Positions 16,526 to 25,124 of a DNA stretch of 64,000 bases are shown here, piece by piece. Position 1 is the stretch's first letter. Each line of letters starts with the position of its first letter. The notes below the pieces were generated by a model, which saw only the letters and a program-made list of their open reading frames with translations, had not been told where the DNA came from and made no database searches. This DNA comes from Sulfurospirillum cavolei (GTDB taxonomy: Bacteria; Campylobacterota; Campylobacteria; Campylobacterales; Sulfurospirillaceae), in the NCBI RefSeq assembly GCF_000813325.1, contig NZ_BBQE01000012.1. One strand, given 5' to 3'. A program made the position numbers and the translations under genes.

Positions 16526-17371
16526 ATGAAACGTTATTTTTTATTTGATAGCTTAATCGAAGCCGATAAAACAACCCCTTTCACGCAAGCGACCCAAACA
16601 CTTTTTCGCATGTTGGAGCTTGACGTGCCCTCTTTGAAAGAGGCGAAATCCGACGTCGGATTTGAGATGATGATGCTGGATCAAGAAAAGTTCTATATTC
16701 GCAATGCCTTCACGCTTTCCAAAGCCGCGAAAGAAAACGCGCATATCGTCTGTCCGGAGCAAAGTTCGTTCAGTTCTCTTGCCATAACGAAAGAGGCTCT
16801 TCAGACAAATCCCGAGCTTTATGAAAAAGTAGCCTCCGCGCTCTTGGATAAAAGCGTTACGCTGAACCTTGACGTAGAAATTTTAAGCTTAGAGCGTTTT
16901 TTACTGGAGGTCTGCGGTATTGAAAAACTCCAAACGATGCTCAAACGCCCTTTTACGAAGTTTCAAGCAGCACTTTTCCAAAGCAGCGCATATTGTCGTG
17001 CACGCAAATTCAACCGCGACGAAGACCTAAACGTCCTTTTGGATTTGATAAAACTTAAACGCGTCAAACACGAACACCGTTTTGAGAGCGACGGATACGA
17101 ACTCTTCGATGCAAATTCGAAAGCCGCCCAAAAACTTTGCGGCAAAGCGATGCTCGATATGTTCGACAATGCGGCGGATTTCATCGTCGTGACGGACGCG
17201 CGCAGTTTTGTGATGTGCGACGCCTACCAAAAAGAGAGCGAAAAACTCCTCGGTCGCGAAATCGGACTTTTTAGCCTCACGCTTCCCCAACTTCTGGTAT
17301 TGGCATTGGGAGAAACGAATGCTAAAGCCATCGGCGTTGATAAGCACAACGTTCGCGTTACCCTCCTCTAA
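16526..17371 (+). CDS. HdrB-like protein with degenerate CCG domains
   Basis: A 281-residue protein with the two-repeat layout of CCG-domain subunits (HdrB, SdhE, MfrE). Residues 3-95 and 110-280 each match the spacing of a CCG domain. The C-terminus ends in the family signature LPQLLVLALG followed by a GVDKHNVRV tail. The cluster motif is gone: where CCG is expected the first repeat has DVGF, and the CPxC positions read CPEQS and TDARS. Five scattered cysteines do not form the usual pattern. It forms a two-gene operon with the SdhB-like protein upstream, so they probably act as a pair. A redox role through the usual non-cubane cluster looks impossible. Confidence 0.6.
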   Translation: MKRYFLFDSLIEADKTTPFTQATQTLFRMLELDVPSLKEAKSDVGFEMMMLDQEKFYIRNAFTLSKAAKENAHIVCPEQSSFSSLAITKEALQTNPELYEKVASALLDKSVTLNLDVEILSLERFLLEVCGIEKLQTMLKRPFTKFQAALFQSSAYCRARKFNRDEDLNVLLDLIKLKRVKHEHRFESDGYELFDANSKAAQKLCGKAMLDMFDNAADFIVVTDARSFVMCDAYQKESEKLLGREIGLFSLTLPQLLVLALGETNAKAIGVDKHNVRVTLL

Positions 17372-17383
17372 AACCTCACATGT

Positions 17384-17408
17384 AAGGAGCAAAAGATCTT
17401 TGCTCCTT
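17384..17408 (+). terminator. Hairpin after the HdrB-like gene, joined to an ACATGTAAG word
   Basis: AAGGAGCAAA (17384-17393) pairs perfectly with TTTGCTCCTT (17399-17408) around AGATC. The stem starts inside the word ACATGTAAGG (17378). No U-tract follows on either strand, so intrinsic termination is uncertain. Confidence 0.5.
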
Positions 17409-17508
17409 AAAAAATTATAAATAGGACTTTATCTCTCCTATTTTTAAGAGTTATTTTCACGATTGTGTATTATGATTTCATATCTTTTAAACAACAAGGA
17501 GTCATGGA

Positions 17509-17901
17509 ATGCCAAAAATTAATCGTTACGTCGATATCGACACCGTTGAGAGAGAAGCTAAAAAAGATTATATCGATCGACACTCTCCCTTTATCGCCTG
17601 TGCGCAAAACGCTAAACAAAATGCACCGTTTAAAGTGACCGTTAAAGTCGGAAATGCCTATACGCATCCGGACGATTTTGACCACTACATCGCCAATATC
17701 CAACTTTACAACGGCGAAACGCTTTTAGCAAGAGCCGATTTTGTCGCCGGAACGCTCGGAGGACAAGATAAAAAAGGTCAAGCGGAAGTCACGTTTACGA
17801 TCGTTCCGACCGGTAAAAAACTCCACCTCGTCGCGCAAAGCTACTGTACTAAACACGGTATTTGGGAAAGCGATCCCGTTGAAGTAAGCGTCGAAGAATA
17901 A
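17509..17901 (+). CDS. Class II superoxide reductase (neelaredoxin-type)
   Basis: Reduces superoxide to peroxide at a mononuclear Fe(His4Cys) centre. All five expected ligands can be seen in this 130-residue protein: His in DRHSPFI near residue 25, THPDDFDHYI near 52 with two His, and the C-terminal SYCTKHGIWES with Cys and His. The glutamate-lysine pair usual before the first His is replaced by Asp-Arg. There is no N-terminal desulforedoxin (FeCys4) domain. AAGGAG precedes the ATG and a TATTAT box lies about 40 bases upstream. It stands alone, fitting a microaerophilic or anaerobic life style. Confidence 0.92.
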   Translation: MPKINRYVDIDTVEREAKKDYIDRHSPFIACAQNAKQNAPFKVTVKVGNAYTHPDDFDHYIANIQLYNGETLLARADFVAGTLGGQDKKGQAEVTFTIVPTGKKLHLVAQSYCTKHGIWESDPVEVSVEE

Positions 17902-17907
17902 ACATGT

Positions 17908-17931
17908 AAAGAGTGCTACTCGGCACTCTTT
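17908..17931. terminator. Hairpin between converging superoxide reductase and SIR2-like genes
   Basis: AAAGAGTGC (17908-17916) pairs with GCACTCTTT (17923-17931) around TACTCG. It follows the word ACATGTAA at 17902 and overlaps the last codons of the SIR2-like gene, so it can serve both converging transcripts. Confidence 0.55.
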
Positions 17932-18746
17932 AAAAATGTTTCCAATGAAACGGGAAGCTTTTCGACACGATGGGCTTTCAAAAACTTTTCCTCTTTTTTA
18001 CGCATCGTCTCTTGATCGTTGATCGTATAACCGCCTTTCAATCCTAACGTAATCTCGTTTGCCACCATACGAAAAGTATCGCGATCGAAATCGACGCCGA
18101 GGAAAAGATAGCTTTTGTCGTTTTTATAGGTTTTCAATAAAGGAGGAAGCGCGTAACCGCCCATCGCTTCGGTCAACCAATCGACAAAATCGGCATCGGA
18201 AATAATAAAGTTTTTCTCGGGAACCGTACAGCCGAGCGGTTTAAAAACGATAGGAATTTGTACATGTAAGGCTTCTTTATCGATACGCGTATAGGTTTGA
18301 GTCGCAACGTCGTAACGATACACGATAAAACGATCATACCCCGCCATAATACGACTCACGCCCGTAATCAAAAAATGCTCCGTCGCATCGTAGAGTTTGA
18401 GCAACGAATCGTCTAGATTAAGATCGACGACGTAGCGAGGCATCAAGGTTTTGAGCCACACGTACACCTCAGGCATCGCGTAAGGCTTTGCCGTAAAGAT
18501 ATGGTGTGTCATTCCTTCGATATACGCTCGTCCTTTGCGTTGTTCCAAGCTCATCGCCGCGCGCGAATACTCGTACATCAGCCTTGGAGACATCGCGCGC
18601 CCCGAATTTAACGCTAAAATCATCGAATCGCTGTCAAAAGGAATTTGAAAGCCGTCTTCGGTTTTTGTGCCTTTAAAAACGCCCATTCCGATGAAAGGAA
18701 CCGTAGTGCCCTCTTTAATTTGGGCTTCTAATTCACTCTTCTTCAC
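17916..18746 (-). CDS. SIR2-like domain protein linked to nifA
   Basis: A 276-residue protein whose N-terminus (EGTTVPFIGMGVFKG) has the shape of the NAD-binding glycine loop of SIR2-like proteins, and whose C-terminal part (YLFLGVDFDRDTFRMVANEI) matches the SIR2-like ending. It starts with GTG inside the end of nifA (14-base overlap), so translation is coupled. Genes of this sort lie near nif regulators in some Campylobacterota; I do not know a tested function. It might modify or sense NAD state for nitrogenase control, but that is inference. The SIR2 call is moderate. Confidence 0.55.
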   Translation of the reverse strand: MKKSELEAQIKEGTTVPFIGMGVFKGTKTEDGFQIPFDSDSMILALNSGRAMSPRLMYEYSRAAMSLEQRKGRAYIEGMTHHIFTAKPYAMPEVYVWLKTLMPRYVVDLNLDDSLLKLYDATEHFLITGVSRIMAGYDRFIVYRYDVATQTYTRIDKEALHVQIPIVFKPLGCTVPEKNFIISDADFVDWLTEAMGGYALPPLLKTYKNDKSYLFLGVDFDRDTFRMVANEITLGLKGGYTINDQETMRKKEEKFLKAHRVEKLPVSLETFLKSAE

Positions 18747-20130
18747 TCATGATCCTTCGTTGGCACATTAGTTTTTGGTTAAACGCCGGTAACAGCAACA
18801 GCATTTCATCCGCACTAATACCGTCTTCGCTTCCCATCAATACGATTCTCTCAACCGTATTTTCCAGCTCTCGCACGTTTCCGGGCCACGTGTATTGGCA
18901 CAAGATTTCCATCGCTTCGTCGGTAATAAGCACTTTTTTCTTATGATTGCTCATCGATTTTTGTAAAAAGAAATTGACGAGCAACGCAATATCGTCGCCG
19001 CGTTCGCGAAGCGGCGGCAAGTCGATAGGAATGACGTTAAGACGATAGTATAAATCTTCTCTGAACGTCCCGTTTTTAACCATCTCTTCCAAATTGCGAT
19101 TGGTTGCGGCGACCAAACGAACGTTGACTTTAATCGTTTTACTGCCGCCGACGCGCTCAAATTCACGCTCTTGTAAAACGCGTAGCAGTTTGACTTGCGC
19201 CGAAGCCGAAATATCGCCGATTTCGTCTAAAAAGAGTGTTCCGCCGTCGGCAAGTTCGAAACGGCCTTTACGCGCCTCTTTCGCATCGGTAAACGCCCCT
19301 TTTTCATGCCCGAAAAGTTCGCTTTCGATCAAGGTATCGGTAATTGCCGCACAGTTGAGCTTCACGAAAGGCTCTTCCTTGCGTTTGGAGCGTTTGTGAA
19401 TCGCGGCGGCGACAAGTTCCTTACCCGTACCCGTTTCGCCTCGTACCAACACCGTGACGTTACTCTCGGCGATCCGCTCGACGACGTTGTAGACCATCTT
19501 CATTTTCGGACTCTCTCCGATAATGTCGCCGAAATTGTGAACCTTCGAGTCCCACTCCATTTTGTAGTAAAGTTTCAACTCTTTGAGACGCTCTTTTTCT
19601 TTCAAATTAATATCGTGCGAGCGAATGGATTGAGCAAAAATCGAACTCAAAATCGTCAAAACGCGAATCGTACTTTCAAAATCGATCGCCGTCTTACGCG
19701 TCGTACTGGCACCCAAAACGCCGATGACCTCTTGGTCGACCAACATCGGCACGGCAATATACGAAATCGCGCTTTGATCGCGATTGCCCGATTTGTTTAA
19801 AAACATCATATCGTTATGAAGGTTTTCGATGACGACGGGCTCTTTACTCTCCGCGGCGTGCCCCGTGACGCCTTCGCCGAGTTTATACGTCGCCAACTCT
19901 TTTTGATGTCTGCTAAAATCGATACTGGCATAAACGCTTAAAATATTATCTTCGCCTAGCGTATGAATTACGCATTTTTCAAGATGCAATCTATTTTTTA
20001 AAATCATTAACGCTTTTTCAAGCGATGCGACCAAATTCAGTGAATTGGAAACGACCGTTGCCGTTTCATAGAGTGTCATTAGTTCTCTCGTGTTCAGACA
20101 ATCTCCACATTTTGCGTCTAATGGAACCAT
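18733..20130 (-). CDS. nifA: NifA, sigma-54 activator of nitrogen fixation, lacking the C-terminal HTH
   Basis: A 465-residue protein with an N-terminal GAF domain (about 20-175) and a AAA+ sigma-54 interaction domain: Walker A GETGTGKE at 231-238, sigma-54 contact loop GAFTDA at 278-283 (the common form is GAFTGA), Walker B GGTLFLDEIGD near 296 and WPGNVRELENTVE near 415. It stops about 25 residues after the AAA+ domain with no Fis-type helix-turn-helix, so it is 40-60 residues shorter than classical NifA. The next gene overlaps the stop codon, so this is not a simple frameshift. The NifA identity rests on the GAF-AAA layout and on the adjacent nifT. Confidence 0.85.
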   Translation of the reverse strand: MVPLDAKCGDCLNTRELMTLYETATVVSNSLNLVASLEKALMILKNRLHLEKCVIHTLGEDNILSVYASIDFSRHQKELATYKLGEGVTGHAAESKEPVVIENLHNDMMFLNKSGNRDQSAISYIAVPMLVDQEVIGVLGASTTRKTAIDFESTIRVLTILSSIFAQSIRSHDINLKEKERLKELKLYYKMEWDSKVHNFGDIIGESPKMKMVYNVVERIAESNVTVLVRGETGTGKELVAAAIHKRSKRKEEPFVKLNCAAITDTLIESELFGHEKGAFTDAKEARKGRFELADGGTLFLDEIGDISASAQVKLLRVLQEREFERVGGSKTIKVNVRLVAATNRNLEEMVKNGTFREDLYYRLNVIPIDLPPLRERGDDIALLVNFFLQKSMSNHKKKVLITDEAMEILCQYTWPGNVRELENTVERIVLMGSEDGISADEMLLLLPAFNQKLMCQRRIMSEEE

Positions 20131-20229
20131 CGTACACTCCTAAACCACTAGTTTCGATACGTAATTATAGACAAAATGAATATTTAATATCCACTTTTTA
20201 TGTTTATATTTTAACCACAAACCCACATG

Positions 20230-20439
20230 TTATTCCGAGATCTTTTTACAAACCTCTTCTTTGGGAAGGTTCTTGGGACCTGGTTGTATCCACCACGTTT
20301 CGTCGTTACTCAAAACCACTTCGCCGCCCCATTTTTCCTCGCTGTTAAATTCGATGGTTTTGATGGTCTCTTCCATATCTTTTTTTGCGATATAAAAGTA
20401 GATTTCGTTTCCCTCTTCGCGTAACATTACTTTTGCCAT
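20230..20439 (-). CDS. nifT: Nitrogen fixation protein NifT/FixU
   Basis: A 69-residue protein with the NifT pattern: KVMLRE at the start, YIAKKDMEE near residue 15, and WGGEVVLSND near 38 where the family has WGG followed by a short strand and an Asn. NifT is a small conserved nif-cluster protein of unclear role. It lies between the flavoprotein gene (9 bases) and nifA (99 bases). An AAGGAG-type site precedes the ATG. Confidence 0.85.
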   Translation of the reverse strand: MAKVMLREEGNEIYFYIAKKDMEETIKTIEFNSEEKWGGEVVLSNDETWWIQPGPKNLPKEEVCKKISE

Positions 20440-20448
20440 TTTTTCTCC

Positions 20449-22086
20449 TTAGGTTAATAATTTTTTTAAAAAGCGCGTCAACCATTGATCTTCGTACGAA
20501 ACTTTGAAAAAGCCTTTTTGAAGCTCTTTGACCAAAACGTGACGATTTCCCTCTTTTGACATGTAAGGATGCTCTTCCCTGTAATGCGAACCGCGGCTCT
20601 CTTTGCGGTGCAATGCGCCTAAGATAATCGCTTCGGAGAGTTCCAAAGCGTTACGAAGCTCCAAAATCGAAATCAATTCGACGTTATTGTGTTTGCCCTT
20701 GTCGATACAATGCAGGGTATTGGCTTCCAAACGCAAATATTTCATATAATCAAACGCCTCTTGCAAGGAGCTTTCGTTGCGAAAAATACCCGCTTTGTCG
20801 AACATAACCTTTCCGACCGAAATCCGCATAGCGTTAAAGTTTTTAGTGCAATCTCCCTCGAAAATGCGTTGTACCAAATCCATATTTTTGATAACGACGC
20901 TATAATCGATCGGCAAAAGATCGCGCGTATGCGCATACTCTTTGGCTTTTTTCCCGGCAAGTTCGCCGAAAACCGCCCCTTCCAAAAGCGAATTTCCACC
21001 CAAACGATTGGCACCGTGAACGCCTAAAGAAGCACTCTCGCCGCAAATGAAAAGCCCCCTGACGTCGCATTCGCACATCACCGAAGCGATACCGCCCATA
21101 CTGTAATGCGCGACGGGTTTGATCTCTAAAAGCTCGCTTGACAAGTCGATGCCCGCTTGGTTATAAGCACTTTTGTACAAAGAAGGCACGCGCGTTTCCA
21201 AAACTTCTTTGGGAATATGACGCATATCGATATAGACTTTTTGACCCGCTTTGATTTGAGAAAAAATCGCACGCGCCAAGACGTCTCTTGTTCCCAGTTC
21301 GTTCACGAAACGTTCCCCTTGCGAATTGACGAGCAATCCGCCCTCACCTCGCGCCGCTTCGGAAACAAGGTAACTGGTTTTAGCAAATCCCGTCGGGTGA
21401 AATTGCACGAATTCCATATCTTGCAAACTGAGTCCCGCCCGTAACGCGACGCTCAGCAAATCGCCCGTACAATCTTGGGCATTGGTACTGTATCCTCGAT
21501 AAATGCCCGCATATCCACCGCCGGCAAATACGACGGCTTTGGTCGGATAAACCGCCACCGTAGAGTCTTGCTTTTTCAAAACGACGATGCCGCTGACGTA
21601 TTTCTCGATTTTCGTAATGTCCATCACGTAATGGTTCACTAAGAAATCCACGCCGATCAAGCGCGCCTTTTTTATCAACGCCTGCGTAATTGCCGAACCC
21701 GTACTGTCGCCGACGAAACAGGTGCGTTTTGAACTTCCGCCTCCGAAACTGCGTTGTAAAATTTTTCCGTTTTCGTCGCGATCGAAAGCAACACCGTAAT
21801 CGACGAGCTTTTGAATGATATGCGGTGCTTGGCGGCATAAATACGCAATTGCTTTTGGATTGCCCAAACCTTGCGCGCTTTTACGCGTATCGTCGATGTG
21901 TTTTTGAATCTCCGCTTCGTCTTTAGGATCCAATACCGCGTTAATTCCGCCGCTGGCGACGGCACTGTTCGACTTAAAAAGATTGCCTTTGGTAATGATG
22001 GCGACACTGTTGGTCTCGCTTTTCGCTTCAATCGCCGCCATCAGTCCGGCGATACCCGAACCGATAATAATCACGTCATACGTCAT
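20449..22086 (-). CDS. FAD flavoprotein of the fumarate reductase / L-aspartate oxidase family
   Basis: A 545-residue FAD enzyme. The dinucleotide-binding loop IIIGSGIAGLMAA is at residues 6-18, SNSAVASGGINAV near 40, EFVQFHPTGF near 230, and the catalytic Arg is probably in NELGTRDVLARAI. The covalent-FAD-type His pattern of FrdA is not evident. PVAHYSMGGI is closer to FrdA/SdhA than to NadB. The C-terminal SRGSHYREEHP is shared by the family. The start at 22086 has GGAG upstream and lies one base after the stop of the aldo/keto reductase. It is in the nif regulatory run; its substrate is unknown. Confidence 0.8.
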   Translation of the reverse strand: MTYDVIIIGSGIAGLMAAIEAKSETNSVAIITKGNLFKSNSAVASGGINAVLDPKDEAEIQKHIDDTRKSAQGLGNPKAIAYLCRQAPHIIQKLVDYGVAFDRDENGKILQRSFGGGSSKRTCFVGDSTGSAITQALIKKARLIGVDFLVNHYVMDITKIEKYVSGIVVLKKQDSTVAVYPTKAVVFAGGGYAGIYRGYSTNAQDCTGDLLSVALRAGLSLQDMEFVQFHPTGFAKTSYLVSEAARGEGGLLVNSQGERFVNELGTRDVLARAIFSQIKAGQKVYIDMRHIPKEVLETRVPSLYKSAYNQAGIDLSSELLEIKPVAHYSMGGIASVMCECDVRGLFICGESASLGVHGANRLGGNSLLEGAVFGELAGKKAKEYAHTRDLLPIDYSVVIKNMDLVQRIFEGDCTKNFNAMRISVGKVMFDKAGIFRNESSLQEAFDYMKYLRLEANTLHCIDKGKHNNVELISILELRNALELSEAIILGALHRKESRGSHYREEHPYMSKEGNRHVLVKELQKGFFKVSYEDQWLTRFLKKLLT

Positions 22087-22087
22087 T

Positions 22088-23215
22088 TTAACGCTCCACT
22101 TGGTATAAAAGATTGTATTTGGCAAGAGTGGCGGCATTGGTTTTGGCAATGCCGAGATTGGTCAGGACATGTTCGGGATTGCTCGAGCTAAAAAGCGAAC
22201 TAACGACGCCGCGAGTAGAACGCACAAACTGTAATGCTAATTGCACGTCGCTTTCAAGCTCCATTTTCGAATCGAGCAAATAGCCGACTTCAGGCTTAAA
22301 GGGACGCTTAAACAGATGCATCTGCAACAAAGAAGCACTGCTTAAAACGCCTAATCCCAATTTATGGGCGACTTGTAAAACCGTGTACTCTTTTGCGTCG
22401 CTCATCTTTTGCGTCGGCACAGAGTAGGCATGGGTTTTAGCGATATTAAACGGAAGTTGGACGTATTTAAAGTGGTGGTTTGAACCGCCGACTTCACGTG
22501 CAACGTCAAACACCTCTTCGAGGTTGATATGCTCTTCGTTATGCTCTTCATACGTCAACGCATTCCAAACGGCAATGCCGTAAGCGCGTATTTTCCCCTC
22601 TTCAACCATCGCTTCGAACAAGCGAAAAATATCTTCGAGCCGATGCAAAAAATGACGACGCCCCAAACGTTGAAGTTGGGTTTCGGGATTGTGTAAAAAA
22701 TAGACGTCTAGCGTTTCGACGCGTAAATTTTCTAACGAACGTTGCAACGAATCGTACAAAAAAGCAGGCGTCATACAATGCTGATCGAGTTCGATCTCAT
22801 CGGGACGCGCCAATCCTTTTTGCACGATGTGTTCGTCGATCCACATGTAAGGATTTTGAGGGAAGGGAAAATCAAGCGGAATAAAACCGCCTTTAGAGCA
22901 GATAATCAGCTCGTCGCGCTTGATTTCACCGGCTTCTAGCAGCTCTTCCAACGCTTCGCCGATCTCGCGCTCGCTTTGTTGGTAACGGTAGTTAATCGCC
23001 GTGTCGATCAGGTTAATACCGCCGCGTATCGCCGTTTTTAAGGCTTCTTTGTAGTCAAACAGATAGTTTTCTTCTTTATACGGCTCTTTTTTAAACGTTC
23101 CAAATCCCAGTTTGGAGAAGATCAGTCCGTCAAAGCGTGCGTAAAAATCTTTATAATGGGAAAATCGTTTGGCAAAGCGATGAGTTGCTTCGGGAGTTGC
23201 ATACAATTCGTGCAT
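22088..23215 (-). CDS. Aldo/keto reductase family protein
   Basis: A 375-residue TIM-barrel oxidoreductase. The catalytic tetrad can be seen: Asp and Tyr in NLIDTAINYRYQQSE near residue 75, Lys in IICSKGGF near 105 and His in YFLHNPETQ near 175. The NADP-binding end (GVVSSLFSSSNPEH) lies near residue 340. It is 50-70 residues longer than usual because of an N-terminal extension and inserts. It is the first gene of the run that ends with nifA and the SIR2-like gene. AGGTGAACG precedes the ATG. Confidence 0.88.
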   Translation of the reverse strand: MHELYATPEATHRFAKRFSHYKDFYARFDGLIFSKLGFGTFKKEPYKEENYLFDYKEALKTAIRGGINLIDTAINYRYQQSEREIGEALEELLEAGEIKRDELIICSKGGFIPLDFPFPQNPYMWIDEHIVQKGLARPDEIELDQHCMTPAFLYDSLQRSLENLRVETLDVYFLHNPETQLQRLGRRHFLHRLEDIFRLFEAMVEEGKIRAYGIAVWNALTYEEHNEEHINLEEVFDVAREVGGSNHHFKYVQLPFNIAKTHAYSVPTQKMSDAKEYTVLQVAHKLGLGVLSSASLLQMHLFKRPFKPEVGYLLDSKMELESDVQLALQFVRSTRGVVSSLFSSSNPEHVLTNLGIAKTNAATLAKYNLLYQVER

Positions 23216-23417
23216 CGTTCACCTCATAATTTTTTTCGATACGGCTTTCTATACAAGAAGCGTTCCGTTACTTTTGAGCATTGAAGTGCCCTTTACGACG
23301 TCAGCATTATGCCTTCAAAAACGTAATTATTTTGATTAAAATATAAGCAATGCAGTGCACTTTCAAAACGTCTCGCTTCGTATGAACGACTTTTCATTGG
23401 CTTAAATCTTTTATAGG

Positions 23418-23423
23418 TATAAT
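23418..23423 (+). promoter_or_regulatory. TATAAT promoter box for the aminotransferase-slyD operon
   Basis: GGTATAATAGAC (box at 23418-23423) lies 33 bases before the GTG start at 23457. It has the same shape as GCTATAATAGAC before the NYN gene at 29376. Confidence 0.6.
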
Positions 23424-23456
23424 AGACTTCTCGTATTCAAATTGTTAGGAATAAAC

Positions 23457-24578
23457 GTGCGTTGTGAAAAAATGAGTTCTTTTATTGTCATGGACATCGT
23501 CAAAGAAGCGGAAAAATACGACGATTGTATCCACTTTGAGATCGGACAACCCGATCTTCCGCCCTCTCCAAACGTCAAACAGGCTTTACATGTCGGTATC
23601 GACGACGACCGCTTTTCGTATACGCAAAGCCATGGACTGAGCGCACTTCGCGAAAAAATCGCCGCTTACTACCAAAGCCATTACGGCGTTTGCATCGACA
23701 TCGACCAAATCTTTTTAACACCCGGAACCAGCGGCGCGTTTCTCATCGCCTATGCTTTAACGCTCGGCAAAAACGCGACTTTAGGCTTTAGCGACCCTTC
23801 GTATCCGTGTTACAAAAACTTTGCCTATCTTTTGAACATCACGCCTTGCTTTATGCCTATCGGCAAAGAGGACGATTTTGAGTTACATGTCAAGGATTTA
23901 AAGCCGCACACGCTAAGCGCGTTGCAAATCTCCTCTCCCGCCAATCCGACGGGAAATATCTACGGTAAAGAAAACCTCAAAGAGCTTGTCAGCTACTGTG
24001 AAGCAAAAAACATCGCCTTTATCTCCGATGAGCTTTATCATGGACTAACCTATGAAAAAGAGGCGCATTGTGCCCTTGAATTTGGAAGCGATAACGTCTA
24101 CGTCATCAACGGCTTTTCCAAATACTACTGTATGCCCGGTCAGCGTTTGGGTTGGGTCATCGTGCCCAAAGAGAAAATCCGCCATGCCGAGATGGTGGCG
24201 CAAAACTTCTTTATTTGCGCTCCCACCCTTAGCCAATACGGCGCACTGGAAGCTTTTGATGAGCATTACCTTACAAAAATCAGAGCCGAGTTCAAAGCCC
24301 GCCGAGACTTTTTATACACCGAACTCTCGCAACTTTTTGAGATCGACGCCAAACCCGAGGGTGCTTTTTACATCTGGGCGAACGTCTCGAAATATTCCGA
24401 CGACGGCTTTGCCTTTGCCAAAGAGCTCTTGGAGAACATTCACATCGCACTCACGCCGGGGATCGATTTCGGCGAAAACGGCACACACTGCTATGTGCGT
24501 TTTGCCTACACGCGAAGCATCGAACATATGCATGAGGGCATCGAGCGTTTAAAAAACTATTTGAAGGATAAACAATGA
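23457..24578 (+). CDS. Class I/II pyridoxal-phosphate aminotransferase
   Basis: A 373-residue fold-type I aminotransferase. The PLP Lys is in INGFSKYYCMPGQRLGWV (near residue 221), preceded by SSPANPTGNIY near 160 and FISDELYHGL near 190; the Arg that binds the substrate carboxylate is in YVRFAYTRS near the end. The GTG at 23457 follows TTAGGAATAAAC; an upstream TTG in frame at 23442 is less likely. Substrate unknown; aspartate or branched/aromatic amino acids are possible. It overlaps the SlyD-like gene by ATGA. Confidence 0.88.
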   Translation: MRCEKMSSFIVMDIVKEAEKYDDCIHFEIGQPDLPPSPNVKQALHVGIDDDRFSYTQSHGLSALREKIAAYYQSHYGVCIDIDQIFLTPGTSGAFLIAYALTLGKNATLGFSDPSYPCYKNFAYLLNITPCFMPIGKEDDFELHVKDLKPHTLSALQISSPANPTGNIYGKENLKELVSYCEAKNIAFISDELYHGLTYEKEAHCALEFGSDNVYVINGFSKYYCMPGQRLGWVIVPKEKIRHAEMVAQNFFICAPTLSQYGALEAFDEHYLTKIRAEFKARRDFLYTELSQLFEIDAKPEGAFYIWANVSKYSDDGFAFAKELLENIHIALTPGIDFGENGTHCYVRFAYTRSIEHMHEGIERLKNYLKDKQ

Positions 24579-25045
24579 ACATTCAAAAAAACCGCGTGGT
24601 TACGCTCAGCTATCAGCTCTTTGACGCAAGTGATCGTCAACCTTTGGATACGGGCGACGAACCGTTGGTTTACCTCCACGGAGGATACGGCGATCTGTTT
24701 GAAAAAGTCGAACACGCTTTGGAAAACAAAGAGATCGGCGATGAAGTCACGCTCGTTTTAAGCGCAAAAGAGTCGTTCGGCGAATACGACGAAAACTTGG
24801 TCGTGACGCAACCGCGAAGCGATTTTGACGAGCACGTCCATGTCGGAGAACAGTTTGAAGAGATCGTTGAAGATGAAGTCGGCGACGACGAATCCGTCTT
24901 ATACCTCGTCAGCGAAGTCACGAAAGAGCATGTCATCTTAGACGGTAATCACCCTTTTGCGGGTAAAGAGATTCTCTTCCACGCGATCGTCGCCGACGTA
25001 CGCGAAGCAAGCAAAGAAGAGATCAAAGAGCAATACGCACGCTAA
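24575..25045 (+). CDS. SlyD-like FKBP-type peptidyl-prolyl isomerase
   Basis: A 156-residue protein of the SlyD kind: FKBP halves YQLFDASDRQPLDTGDEPLV and FEKVEHALENKEIGDEV, an inserted chaperone (IF) domain with VGEQFEEIVED near residue 90, and a return to FKBP in DGNHPFAGKEILFHA near 125. It speeds prolyl isomerisation and acts as a chaperone; SlyD proteins often bind Ni for hydrogenase. The C-terminus here is short with few His and no Cys, so strong metal binding is doubtful. It is coupled to the aminotransferase gene. Confidence 0.9.
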   Translation: MNIQKNRVVTLSYQLFDASDRQPLDTGDEPLVYLHGGYGDLFEKVEHALENKEIGDEVTLVLSAKESFGEYDENLVVTQPRSDFDEHVHVGEQFEEIVEDEVGDDESVLYLVSEVTKEHVILDGNHPFAGKEILFHAIVADVREASKEEIKEQYAR

Positions 25046-25082
25046 CCCTTCTTTGAGTTCTTGAAAAATCAACGCTAGTATC

Positions 25083-25114
25083 CTACATGTAAGGAATTTC
25101 TTCCTTACATGTAG
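25083..25114. repeat. Perfect 14-bp inverted repeat built from two ACATGTAAGG words
   Basis: CTACATGTAAGGAA (25083-25096) and TTCCTTACATGTAG (25101-25114) are exact reverse complements around TTTC. It lies between two converging genes and would form a strong hairpin in either transcript. It is the clearest case of the ACATGTAAG word placed at a gene end. Confidence 0.85.
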
Positions 25115-25124
25115 ACTTCACACT

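Noticed and set aside
17384..17408. Classical intrinsic terminator after the HdrB-like gene
   Set aside because: The stem is good but no U-tract follows on either strand; listed only as a hairpin.
23278..23364. Sigma-54-like promoters upstream of the aldo/keto reductase (minus strand GGGCACTTCAATGC and GTGCACTGCATTGC)
   Set aside because: The first has GG-N10-GC but the CAC is shifted by one base; the second has one base too few in the spacer. Not good enough without transcript data.
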